The notes beneath the pieces were generated by a model. The model made no database searches and was not told the DNA's origin. It saw only the letters and a program-made list of their open reading frames with translations. The translations under genes were made by a program, and so were the position numbers. A DNA stretch of 64,000 bases from Lineus longissimus (Eukaryota > Nemertea > Pilidiophora > Heteronemertea > Lineidae). Every line of letters starts with the position of its first letter. Position 1 is the first letter of the stretch. Shown here one piece after another: positions 53,474 to 64,000 of the stretch. The DNA lies in contig NC_088321.1 of NCBI RefSeq assembly GCF_910592395.1, positions 13,084,001-13,148,000 on the forward strand, in the 5' to 3' direction.

Positions 53474-53659
53474 GACTACTTTGTGCTATGACTGTTGTTA
53501 AACTTAAGTTGCGAGCTTGATATCATCCTCTCTCCTCTTGACGGAGACAGAAATGACAATAAATTTCCGATCGCAGATTTGAAGCCACTGCAGCCTCAGG
53601 GAGGCGGTCTAAACTTACATGACATAACAGTTACAAACATGGTCTAATTATGACAACAC

Positions 53660-53680
53660 CGCATATTATATAATAGATCG
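53660..53680 (-). promoter_or_regulatory. Possible TATA box of the GPCR gene
   Basis: On the minus strand CTATTATATAATATGC lies about 195 bp upstream of the ATG. A start site near 53635 would give a 5' UTR of about 160 nt with no intron. Placement is plausible but unproven. Confidence 0.35.
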
Positions 53681-53846
53681 GTGCTGGATATCCGATCAGG
53701 CGTCATTATAGCGACTTTGACAGATGCAGACGTTACAAATAAAGTTTGGTCTCATGGACCAGTGTTTCTCTTTAGAACACTTTTCGACAATTCCGCTGAA
53801 GGTTTTACGCACAACATTAGGAAGTCATTTACATGTATTTGAATAT

Positions 53847-53968
53847 AAAGGAGCTCCCGAAACGCCAACGTAAATGCCGATTCCATTGTTACACCACACG
53901 GTAACTATGTCGAACAATGTGATAGGCGTTCACGTTGGCGTTTCGGGGGATTTGCGAACACTCCCTAA
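53847..53968. mobile_element. Palindromic element family D, copy 3
   Basis: The left arm GGAGCTCCCGAAACGCCAAC and right arm GTTGGCGTTTCGGGGGATTT form a foldback, with TATGTCGAACAATGTGATAG in between. Confidence 0.75.
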
Positions 53969-54101
53969 CATCAAAATAGATGATTGTAGGCCAATTTGTA
54001 TTCATTTTACCCATAGACTTTCTTTATCTGTGTGAAGAGAAGAATGAGCAAAGTCAATTTCAAGCCATTTTCGTCAGATTGATAAAAAGCAGGAAACAAA
54101 A

Positions 54102-54212
54102 GGGAGTTTTCGGAAACGCCAACGCGAGCGCCTTTCCCATTGTTCGAGCTCCTGATCACGATGTCTAACAGTATAACAGGCGTTCGCGGTGGCCTTTCAG
54201 AGGACTTGAGAA
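54102..54212. mobile_element. Palindromic element family D, copy 4
   Basis: It starts GGGAGTTTTCGGAAACGCCA and includes ACGCGAGCGCC, TCCCATTGTTCGAG and AGGCGTTCGCGGTGGC as the opposite arm. A further single arm (GGGAGTTTTCGCAAATCCCC) lies at 54337-54380, so at least three insertions cluster within 600 bp. Confidence 0.7.
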
Positions 54213-54854
54213 AAAAACTGACATGAATCACGTTACACGTTACCTAATAGCCAAAATGATTATACATGTATGTAATTCTTCCAGGAAGGGGTTACGGTGA
54301 ATTTGGCGGTTTTTACCTCTTCATCGCGCGCCATTTTAGGGAGTTTTCGCAAATCCCCGAATGCCAACGTGAACACAATACAATACCAAAAAACCCGCGT
54401 TCTCGGCCCCAAGGAACATTCCGGCTTTTACTGATCAACATGCCGACTTATCGACAGTGAATGACAATCTAAAGTCTCCTCCTTTCAATGATGGATATAC
54501 GCCCTACGACGGTAGATCAGCATGCTCATCAAGCATGGCCATGAATTGTCTTTTCAAGCAACTTGTTTGTTTATGATGCCAGTGATAGTCCCAGGTGGGA
54601 TCTGCCGAGTTTCCTGCTATTAATTAGTATGAGACTCTTCTAATTATGTAATTACCTAATTCTATTGGGTATTGAAAATCTTCGTCACACTACTTAGTAA
54701 CATTACACAAGTCACACCAGAGAGTCTTTAATACGTTAAACAGTAATCATATTCACACCTCACATTTCATAATGATATGTGATGTAAGCTTATTACCAAA
54801 ACTAATAGTGCATTAATTAAGGCAAATCTTAGGGGGGTCCTGGTTTTGTTGGTC

Positions 54855-55064
54855 TTAGCTTTGCTTTGTATTGACAGGGATGCCCTTGAAATTTTTGGAC
54901 CAAGTTTTGAGGGTTTGTGCACTGGGGTGTGAGCCAAGTCACTGAGCCTTGAAATAAGATGGAATATTACTGACGCGTTTGGGAATGCGCCAAAACGCAT
55001 TGCGTCTTTCTCTGGCCAAAACGCGTGCTTTTTTGACTGGTCACGCCATTTTGGGGCTGCTACT
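54855..55064. mobile_element. Partial copy of the 4.0-kb foldback element
   Basis: It shares TGCTTTGTATTGACAGGGAT, GTGAGCCAAGTCACTGAGCC and GACGCGTTTGG with 4215-4435. Only one arm and the loop remain. Confidence 0.75.
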
Positions 55065-55985
55065 GGTCTCCGATCCTTCCTAGCAATGAAATCTTGGACC
55101 ATTTATGTACATCTCTCATCGAAAGTCTACTGCAAACTCAGGCTCACACCAAGATTATGAAACTGCCCGAATCCGGAAGATGGTAGTTCAGTGCACAACA
55201 TCGAATGCAAAGTGCTCCAGAACTGCCCGCTCCAGGATTGACTGAGAGACTTGCCACATATGGAGACTAGGTTCTGTGGATCAAGGGAGCAACGAGGGGT
55301 GACAGACAAGTCTACATTAGATTTGTTTCTGGCCTTGTGGAATACCCATGAACAGTAGATCGAACATAGAAGAAGAAGATGATGATGGGGGAGACGAAGA
55401 GGAAAATATCTTTAGTTTCTCACGGGTGACTTTTGCCATTTTTATTATTGTTCACTTGCGGTCAAATTTCACCAAGCAACTAAAAATCAACAAGAATCTC
55501 CATGAATTCAAATCTTATTGTGAATTCCATTCAATATTTACACGTCATTCAGACGACTCGATTGTAAATAATCAACCAAGCAAAAGTCATCCGTTCATTT
55601 ACTGCGGGCACATTAATCATGTGACACCATTGTTGTCCTATTGTTGGCTAACAATTAAAATACTGGATTTTGACACACGAGGTCGCGTAAATATTAGACA
55701 TCGAGATATATCATGATATCTCAACTATTTGTATTTGCCTTAGTTTTGTTGAAACTGAAAAATGAAGGGTCCATTTATTGGGTCGGGTTTAGAAGGTTTG
55801 CTTTGGCAACAGAGAATGCCATGACATGTAAATGGCCGAATTTTACGTATGATCGGTACAGGTTAGACGTAAATACTCGGGATTCATGGATCTTAGACCG
55901 GTGTATTAATTACGACATAATCAAAACAAAAGCTGGAACATCACGGCATGACTATCAGACCAAATATTGGTGTCGTCATCTCATT

Positions 55986-56158
55986 GTAGAAGTAGAACTT
56001 ATCTCCGTGGAAAAATGCCAGGCTCTTTTGTATTCTGACTGATTATGGTATATGGTTCTTTGTAGGCCATGGGGGTCAATAGCTTAGAGTTTAAAGTGCC
56101 TAATCGAATACTTTGTTTCCCGGACATTCTATGCTGGGACATTTAAAACTTCTACACT
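55986..56158. mobile_element. MITE family C, copy 3
   Basis: The left end GTAGAAGTAGAACTTATC and right end GGGACATTTAAAACTTCTAC are inverted complements. CTTTGTTTCCCGGACATTCT is shared with the 13.3-kb copy. A 109-codon plus-strand ORF (55713-56042) runs into it and is not called. Confidence 0.75.
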
Positions 56159-56159
56159 G

Positions 56160-57392
56160 GGATTACAGCCAGGTAAAATTTGGGCAAGGACTAGGTTTAC
56201 AAAATACATAAAGTGTATTCGAGGAGCGTTTTTAGTGACACACTGTATTTTCAGTCTCCAAATCACTTCGCCTGGAGTGTCTTTTTCTTCAAAATTCAAA
56301 CCTCGAGCCACAGTATGCTAACGCAACCAAAAGATCTATTTACATACGCCACAATGAGTACATCAGAATTCCACGGGACAAGGTTCGTCTTACACCAAAG
56401 GTATTCGGTGTTGACAAAAGACCTTACAAAGGCTGCGTGCATAATGAAGGTAGATATTTGAACTACAGGTGAGGTGGCTATTCAATTCTCAGATATGCGC
56501 TTGACACCGATTCTATTGTGTCATCTACGTGCATTGAGCATGGTATGGGCCATTCTCACATGGCCGGGCACTCCTCGTGTAGCTGGGACACTGGTGTGGC
56601 TTGGAGCTGATGGCGGACACCATGAGGAGGACATCTTTCTTCGTGAGATGCAGACTTCGTCGTTCTAGCCTTCGGAACCAGGACATCGTCATCCGTTGGA
56701 GAGGTACTGAGACTGAAAGCCATTGCCTGTGATGACATCTGTCGAACCGCAACGACGCCTTTTCTGACATCCTGCCCGCCCTTGAAACTGCGTTGCCTCT
56801 GAAGATTCGATCCATTTTTGACATCCACCCGACCGTGCAACAGTCTTGCTCCTCATACCGTAGAGTAACGTACGACCCGCTTCCGATGAAGGCTTCTCAG
56901 GGGCGAAGGAGTCACCATACCCGAGTAATCCGAAACCACGTGCTCCCCATGGCCAGCCTGTCCTGAAACGTAGGACTTTCACCTTCTTCAACCGATAATC
57001 TCACTGAAGCCTTTCTACCTCTGCTTAACCGACACCGACACCAGAAGAATACGAGGAGAATGCGCTTATTTCTGAAGACGGACCCGATTTGAAAGTGGCG
57101 ACATCAAAGCTAAAGACCTGAAGCTGTTTCTAGAAGATGGCCCTCTCGAGCCTTTTTTTCGCAGCCGACAATCCTAAGCAGCACCTTTCGGTAAGTTCTC
57201 CACATTTCCCCACGCGCAATATTCGCATCGTTTTCTTGATCGTTTTGTTAATATTTCACTGATAAGATGAAGAACTCGACGCTTTTTAGGATGGTTCACA
57301 TTATCACGTGTGATTTTCAGAGGGCTCAATACACCAGTTTGACCAAACAAACAGTTTTTCTCAAGCAGAATTGCCTGGGTCCAAGGCCGCTT
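56160..57392. other. No recognisable gene
   Basis: Overlapping ORFs on both strands at 56474-56991 lie in a locally GC-richer stretch, but none has motifs or splice support. It could be a decayed coding fragment; I cannot identify it. Confidence 0.4.
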
Positions 57393-57608
57393 TAAGGGTT
57401 GACCATAGGTCCACCATCTTGGCTAGACCAATTAGAAAACTCTTTCCAAATGAATTGAATGCTCATTTGAGTCATGGGAGGCTGTTCTCTGGAAAAAAAA
57501 CTAACTCCCACTCTTGAAATTAGCATTCACTACGTTTTGAAAGAGTTGTAATTGCTTTAGGATTTCAAGTTCTAGCCAAAATGGCGGTACCTATAGTCAA
57601 CCCTTAAA
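57393..57608. mobile_element. MITE family A, copy 3 (best preserved)
   Basis: Terminal inverted repeats: AAGGGTTGACCATAGGTCCA continuing CCATCTTGGCTAGA at the left, TCTAGCCAAAATGGCGGTAC continuing CTATAGTCAACCCTT at the right. About 215 bp, noncoding. Confidence 0.85.
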
Positions 57609-60444
57609 ATGGACCTTATGTCCAGGCCATGTGACTTTTGAGTCCATATCAAGCACTAGATTGAATGTTTAGAATTTGCTTATGAACTAGTGGTATATTG
57701 CAGAATCCCTGTTAGATAACCCAAAACGTAAACGCCAAAAGATTCTGTGGCTGTAACCCTACCAACAAACCACACCCACCCCCTCCTTGAAGGAGGGATC
57801 CCGCCGAAGTCGAACCTTTCAGAGTAAGAAGAGGAGGGTTGATATACATATTGTCGTGATGCTACTCAGATACAAAACCTTTAGCAGTACTCCCATGCCT
57901 TCCCTATGATCAGTTCTTTGGTTCCCAAAATCTCTGTTTTGGGCTCATTATCCACCCAAGTAAAGTACCCTTCAAACTGGCCACATCTTGCACATGCCAC
58001 CCCCTCCCCAAGGTTCGAAATAGAAGAAAATATGAGAGGTTTTCCCCCGAGAATAAGATATAGGACTTGTCTACATCACTGATTGAGTAACTTTCGATGA
58101 CACCCATTTTGCCGAAATGTTTTCGAACATGGTACGGCCGCTGACTTCGTGTCCCTCCACACCAAGCTGACCATCCAACCATGGTCGGCAGGTGTAAACG
58201 CACTTACCCAGGGTTGGTGAATCAATCAGCAATTCTTATATTTCAAACCACCAGTAGAAATCTCATAAACAACTTGCCCTTTCATGTCATCTGCTATTGT
58301 CGTTTGGTGCAAAAGTGCCTCCAGATCACGTCTTGTCTATTCTCCCAAATTTCATATTTCATGCTGACCCACCAACTGTTTTGAAAACCATTGTAGAATT
58401 GTTAAAATGATTCCATTGAAACGCTTTTAAATCGTCGACACATTCATGAATGACTTTCTCGAACGTTCGAGAAAAAGTCCTCTAATTCGCTGTGTGACAT
58501 GAGTGTTTGCTTCGTATCCGACGGAAACTGTGTTATTCCAAACCAAAATGTCCATGAAATGTCATCGCTGATTCTATGATCTATCCATTGAGACTACATG
58601 TATGCCTGTCACGTGACTGATATCGGGACAGACTTGAGGCAGGCCATTCGCAATTACTCATTTTTCATTTTTATCTATCTTTTATCAAGATGGTCCAAAG
58701 ATTTATTCTATCAAAAAGAAACGTTGTGAAGTTCATTCATTCACGTGCCATCCTGCCAAAATGCGTTGCGTATCTCTCGTTCGTTTGGCTGGCGCTTCTA
58801 CCTTAAGGAAACTTCTCTGTTTCAGCAAACGAGCATGATTTCAAAGACAACAACGAATGATCTACATCGTCATTTTAATCTGCTGTGTAGCTGTGTTTCG
58901 AAAGAGCACGAGGTTTTTAAAATTTTGAAAGTTGTTGATTTCACCCGTGACTACGTACATGTATGGAGGTCGAGCCCCTGCGATATCGGAGCCATGTTTG
59001 TCGAGATGATATGCATAGGCGCATACGTATATGCACTAATTCAGCATTTTCAAAAATAGTGCACCGTAGCTAATATTGTGATGTCTGTGTGGTTCCGCTC
59101 GTTTTCAGTTACCAGCGCGAACTAGCCAAGGCCATCTTATTGTCACGCCGTGTGATTTCTGGGCATATCAAAGCGCCATCTGTCAAACCTGGCTAATTTA
59201 TTATCAGGATTTAGAAAGGCTCTCTCCACGGTTTTGAGAACATTTTATCAGAGGAACTCCTTGATCTCTTCACCGTTTGGCGCAAGGTAACCTCGGTGAG
59301 CACACGCCTCGGCAGTGTCCGTGATTGTTCGGTAAAGTCCGCCGCAAAGTAGTGGCTGCTTGCAGCGTCGCCTGATTGATTACTGATAGACGGACAGTGA
59401 AAGATTGCAGCTCCACTGGATCTGAATGTGGCCGAAACGGTATTTCTGTCTGGGGCTTGGTAAGGGTCGACAGTCGTCTCCCAGCGATAGGTTTAAAAAG
59501 TAGAGAATATTGTAAATGTAATATAAACTGATGAGTAGATTACCAGTGCAGTAAATTTCTAAAATTTCCTTCGCGGTTTCAAAGATTATAGAAATATAGG
59601 GGAGGGGTGCCTCTCTGCCTCCCTTGACAAGCCGCCTGCGGCAGTGGAAAGAAGGACTCATTCGGCGGGAACCCATGGGACTAAATCGAACCAAACGCAA
59701 GGATCGGACCAATCAGTGCTCGCGCGGTGTCACGACCATTAAACCATCTGATGCACAAACAGACAAGTTGTCAGATACGCTATCAGATAGCAGATGATCA
59801 TCAGATGAAGATGTACCCCTCCGTCCTCAGGGTAAGGAAGAAAAGGCGCCGAGCCACTTAGGAGGGTGGCCATATGTTGGCATTCATTGCCGCGGGTCAT
59901 TACGGCAAGATATGATATGACCCGGTGACCTGATATTCTTGACTGATTTCCATTTATACCAACCTCATTTTGGTACAATGTTCCTTGGTGTACAGAGGCG
60001 GGTAGGAGTCCAGGATCAACATTTAGGAATTCATGTCATTGCGCCTAGGGGTTGGCTGGCTTTTTTTAAAGATGCGAGGCAATGTTCTTTGGTCTAAGGA
60101 ATTGATACCGAAACACAGATTGAAGCTAAAATGTAGGCCAAAATCGATCATATATAAAGCCAAGAACGATTTACTATCGAATATAGTAAATACATGTACA
60201 TGTACTTGCTATTATGTAATACGGCAGGAAGAATGTGTCACTTAATACCAGGGAATGGTCATGATAAGATGACACGAACACCATTCATAACTATCATATC
60301 TGTTAACATGAGATGATAAGATCATTTCCTTAAACGTTAATACTGGTTGTTGATTCTAAAGGGTATTTTATACTATGACACTCGATCTGTTCTTCGAGTT
60401 TCCACTCCAAGCTCTGTTGGTGTTCTAGTTTGTTCTGTTTCATC
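57609..60444. other. No recognisable gene
   Basis: Short ORFs only. No repeats of note other than scattered ACATGTA words. Confidence 0.45.
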
Positions 60445-60706
60445 TTTGTGTTCTTGAGCAAGGCACTTTACCCTAGTTGCTTCTCTCCCCAGGAGTAAAT
60501 GGGTACCTAGCTGGCAGAGATGGCAAACTATGAATGTTAGTCCTGAGCACTGTTTATCTGCAGCTCAGACCTGTGATACTCCTGTAGAGTAGAGCTTGAA
60601 TCACGAATGTGCAGGCCAATAGCTAGGAGTAATAATGTGAAGCGCTTTGAGTGACTGAAACCAGTTGGATTTAGCGCCATATAAGTCTCGTGATCATTAT
60701 TATGAT
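60445..60706 (+). mobile_element. tRNA-derived SINE family, headless copy
   Basis: It matches the 15.6-kb SINE from GTGTTCTTGAGCAAGGCACT through TAGAGCTTGAATCACGAATG to GGATTTAGCGCCATATAAGT. It has an extra about 50-bp block (GGGTACCTAGCTGGCAGAGA) missing from the first copy. The tRNA-like head is not recognisable. Confidence 0.75.
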
Positions 60707-61902
60707 TTTGACCAAGGGATTCTTCATGTATTGAGTGTGCCTGTATACGTGTTCTTAAATACGTCGTGATGACGATTTTATTTCAGTGTTAGTTCGGTCT
60801 GGCCTGATAGCTACCCTCCATTTAAAATCCCCATCTTTCCTTGGGTCTTAGAGCGATATGTCTCTTCGTATTCTTCAGCGTTCGCTCAGCACTTGGAGGT
60901 GATTTTCTCCAGGGAGTATTCGTCCTTCAAAGCGGGGTGAACGTTTTAGGTGCCAATTGGGTTAGTTTGCCTGGCGACTCAGACTTTGGCCAGAGGTTGA
61001 GTCCACGCGGCGCTACTCATGTCTCTCACTTGGTTTGCCATGAGGCGCCTTCGCGTTGTGTGTCAAGATATGTGGCCTCTCAGGCAGCTCAGTGCACGTT
61101 GGATCCTTGGGTCCGTCCCGAGAAGCAATTGTCTTCATTGGTGTGGAAACGAGGATGATGCCCCCTGTGGGACCAGTATCTCAGTGGACAATGGTGGCAC
61201 AAAGAACTCGCTCAGAACAAAACCAAATCGGGAAAGGTTAGCAAAATAGTCAAGACAGCGCGAAATGACAAGAGCGAGGGGATCTTATTGTTACAGATTG
61301 GCTATATCTGGCTGAGGTCAGATCTTGAGGCGAGTAATGAAGTGGGCTGATCTGCGCTTTTTGGCAGAATTTATACGCATCTGTACGCATCCAACATCTA
61401 ATGCATCTTATGTGTTATTCTGTAACGATTAGACCAATCTTGTTGAGGCGTTTACATGAAGTTTAGTATTCTTTATTCACTCAAACAAAAATTAAGCATA
61501 CATACAGGCACAAAGCAATTGTAACCTTAAATACTTTGTTATTTGAATACAAAGTGCAAATAGAGCAATCAATGATATTCCAACTCCAACAACATCACAG
61601 ACGTACACGCTTTGAGCCAGACATTTGAAGCCGAGGCGTCGAATGACCTTTTCCGATTAAGGTCGACGTTGAGCACTCAGAAATGTTCGTGTTGTGCATT
61701 TGATCTCTACTGAATACATGTATATCCATTACCCCCTGCACACAATTGGCCTCGAAAAACATTTCAATATATTTGATTTGTTGAATTTCGGTGCTCAAAC
61801 TTTTTGATCCGGATGTGAGATTTTAATATCACTGAATCAAATTGATTTTTTTTCAATTTCGGATGAACAGGTTACCGCCTCAACATCAACAAATCAAATA
61901 TA
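60707..61902. other. No recognisable gene
   Basis: A GC-richer stretch at 60840-61250 is open in more than one plus frame (for example from the ATG at 61019), but I recognise no motif. The rest is AT-rich. Confidence 0.4.
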
Positions 61903-62631
61903 TTAATTAGACTGCTTTTCGAGGCCACCTTTGAAATAAACCGAAGCAATGCGTGTGATATCCCAATGTTGACCAAAAGCTAGAGGTTTTTTCCTTGGCA
62001 TGATGTGTACTATAAAGTGTTGCCAACTTTGTGTCAACACAGTCCCGTAGAGGAGGTCATAACTACTATGCCAACCTGTGACTTGATCTTTAGATTGTTC
62101 AAAATCCCAAATGCCATCATTTTGAGAAAGTAGCCTGATAGCTATGAACACATCCTTGGGTAAAAAGTACTGAAGGATAAAGCCAGAACCCAGCCTGATA
62201 GCTATGAACACATCTTTGGGTAAAAAGTACTGAAGGGTAAAGCCAGAATCCAGCCTGATAGCTATGGACACATCTTTGGGTAAAAAATACTGAAGGGTAA
62301 AGCCAGAACCCGGCTTGATAGCTATGGACACATCTTTGGGTAAAAAGTACTGAAGGGTAAAGCCAGAACCCAGCCTGATAGCTATGGACACATCTTTGGG
62401 TAAAAAGTACTGAAGGGTAAAGCCAGAACCCAGCCTGATAGCTATGGACACATCTTTGGGTAAAAAGTACTGAAGGTTAAAGCCAGAATCCAGCCTGATA
62501 GCTATGGACACATCTTTGGGTAAAAAGTACTGAAGGGTAAAGCCAGAACCCAGCTTGATAGCTATGGACACATCTTTGGGAAAAAACACTGTTGTGTTAA
62601 AAATTCTATCAAGCCACGACGATAATGACAA
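61903..62631 (-). CDS. Uncertain ORF built on a 60-bp repeat
   Basis: A 242-codon frame with an ATG. The N-terminal two thirds are about seven or eight copies of a 20-residue unit (FTLQYFLPKDVSIAIRLGSG). The last about 75 residues are unique (LSQNDGIWDFEQSKDQVTGW, HFIVHIMPRKKPLAFG). An array with a period of 60 and no stop stays open in this frame by construction, so length alone is not evidence. The unique tail looks protein-like but matches nothing I know. Transcript evidence would be needed. Confidence 0.25.
   Translation of the reverse strand: MSLSSWLDRIFNTTVFFPKDVSIAIKLGSGFTLQYFLPKDVSIAIRLDSGFNLQYFLPKDVSIAIRLGSGFTLQYFLPKDVSIAIRLGSGFTLQYFLPKDVSIAIKPGSGFTLQYFLPKDVSIAIRLDSGFTLQYFLPKDVFIAIRLGSGFILQYFLPKDVFIAIRLLSQNDGIWDFEQSKDQVTGWHSSYDLLYGTVLTQSWQHFIVHIMPRKKPLAFGQHWDITRIASVYFKGGLEKQSN
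62130..62590. repeat. 60-bp tandem array, about 7.7 copies
   Basis: Exact 60-bp period. Units contain GATAGCTATGGACACATCTT, TGGGTAAAAAGTACTGAAGG and GTAAAGCCAGAACCCAGCCT with only a few substitutions each. Confidence 0.95.
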
Positions 62632-62639
62632 TACGGCCG

Positions 62640-64000
62640 CCCAATAATATTTGACGAAATCTGCTTTTCGATTAACAGACTCTTTCTAAGGCCCCACAAA
62701 TAATTTGCTCACGAAATGACAATTCCCAAGTACGAATGTTTGAGTATGACTGACTGTACGCGTTTGAAAGCTTTTCTTTCTCGTGGCGGCCATGATTTTT
62801 GAGATCCAATTCAACAGTTCTGTACCTCACCATGCATTTAAATGCCAAGAAAATCTGTAGAATATCTTTATCACAGGGTCATAAGGTCAGAACGTCTTGC
62901 GAGCCTTTTTTAGTCCGCAAGAAGGGTTCCAATTGTTAAGTCACGTCGCTTCTTTTGTGAGATTGCGCTGAAAGAGATTCAGGGGCCGTCTCGAGATTAC
63001 CTTAGATATTCAGGAAGTTTTAGCGACTTCTTTCTTTTCAGATGTACAGTATTCTCCACTCGAGTCGTCTTCTTTCCAAGTTTACTTCACTGAACGAATT
63101 GAGTATTTTTGCATTTTGTCAAGTAATAACAAGACCATCCTGTTTGTCTTTTCAGGAAAGGTTCTTCAAGTCAAATATGAAGAACGGGCGAGGTTGCCTT
63201 CTCGCGGAGGCCATGCGGTTATCATCGGGTCCCATCTTTCAAAGAAACTGCGACTCCATTCAGTCAACTCACCTCGAGGCATCACTCTTTCTGCGAGCTA
63301 CGACACAACTTACTCGAAAAGATATAAGACACATTGCTCCAACTCGGGTTATAAAATCCCCAAACTCGGACCCACCAAGGCACATCTGAGACGACCCCTT
63401 CTCGGTTACAACTCTGATGCTAATACTCCGTGCAGAGCGGGACCCCTTCACTCAAAGACGGACAACGCTATTTCCACGTGCTTGGCGCTCTGTCTTTTGG
63501 AGGCGCTAGGACAAGATGCGGCATCTGTTGAATCAGTAGTAAGTGAAAGACAAGTCTGTCTCAACTTTCTTTCATCACCTCGTCGTGTTTAATCCTGAGA
63601 TAGGACTGAGGTCAGAATACACAAGATGGCATCTTACTCGGAGTGCAACTACACGTGGACTGCAGATGCATCTCAGGATATTCTTTTTGTGCTAGAAGAC
63701 GCTTGGTCGTCCTGTCAACTGTCGTGTAACATCATAAGATTAGGGTGCATGTTTGGACACGGTTATACAATGTTGTGCCGACAGTTGGCAGGAACCCAAC
63801 CCTGCTCTATTCCCTTTAACACAGCCTAAGTGTCTGACTTTGATCTAAGGCTTGGAACTAGTTATGTTATGGACTTGGTACGCAAATTGACACTCGGAGA
63901 TGCTCGCGGAAATACTGACTTGGGTGTGCGACACATTACTGACTTTCATTTGCTCGAGACAAACCGGGTCCGCAGCGAATGAGAGCCTTTATTCTTACGT
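62640..64000 (+). other. Overlapping plus-strand ORFs, not identified
   Basis: Plus frames at 63042-63389 and 63116-63592 overlap, and a third lies at 63626-63829. None has a recognised domain, and no splice structure could be built. It may be a decayed retroelement or a gene continuing past the window. Confidence 0.3.

Noticed and set aside
51963-53501. 512-codon plus-strand ORF opposite the GPCR
   Set aside because: Shadow of the stop-free 48-bp repeat. The minus strand has the signal peptide and the seven-helix receptor.
62130-62590. CRISPR-like array
   Set aside because: Units are contiguous without spacers, and the genome is clearly eukaryotic. The same applies to the 48-bp and 65-bp arrays.

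Overview
This is a eukaryotic, metazoan window. Genes are split by GT-AG introns, retroelements and foldback transposons are dense, and coding DNA is a small part of the 64 kb. The genes (a calexcitin-like EF-hand protein, a filamin-like protein with CH domains, a class A peptide-type GPCR, a 12-exon secreted protein), the frequent ACATGTACATGTA motifs and the SINE and MITE families suggest a marine invertebrate. I favour a lophotrochozoan, because calexcitins are best known there, but a cephalochordate or other invertebrate deuterostome cannot be excluded.

Layout. 1-3.8 kb: repeats, no gene recognised. 3.85-9.73 kb (+): last five exons of a calexcitin/sarcoplasmic calcium-binding protein gene whose first exon is not visible; intron 2 of the visible part carries an antisense decayed LINE. 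13.4-15.5 kb (-): two tandem paralogous exon-like ORFs of unknown, beta-rich type, neither with its own ATG. 15.6-20.3 kb: SINE, tandem repeat and a 38-bp perfect hairpin. 20.3-27.75 kb (-): filamin-like gene with the end of CH1, CH2, one filamin repeat carrying an insert, about 1,840 residues of low-complexity sequence with a four-cysteine motif, and a terminal filamin repeat. 28-35 kb: repeats only. 35.5-47.5 kb (-): a complete 12-exon gene, rebuilt here by splice phase, for a 629-residue secreted protein I cannot assign to a family. 49 kb (+): an orphan terminal exon. 50.8-53.5 kb (-): single-exon GPCR with about 25 tandem 16-residue repeats in its extracellular stalk. 53.8-64 kb: MITEs, a SINE and a 60-bp tandem array with an uncertain ORF.

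No operon or shared pathway links the genes. The most unusual pattern is structural: in the secreted-protein gene, palindromic MITE-like elements abut several splice sites, one has duplicated a splice donor, and a 175-bp array has duplicated a 3' splice site. That gene, the filamin-like architecture and the repeat-stalk GPCR are the best candidates for undescribed biology. All family calls come from motif reading; no search was run.
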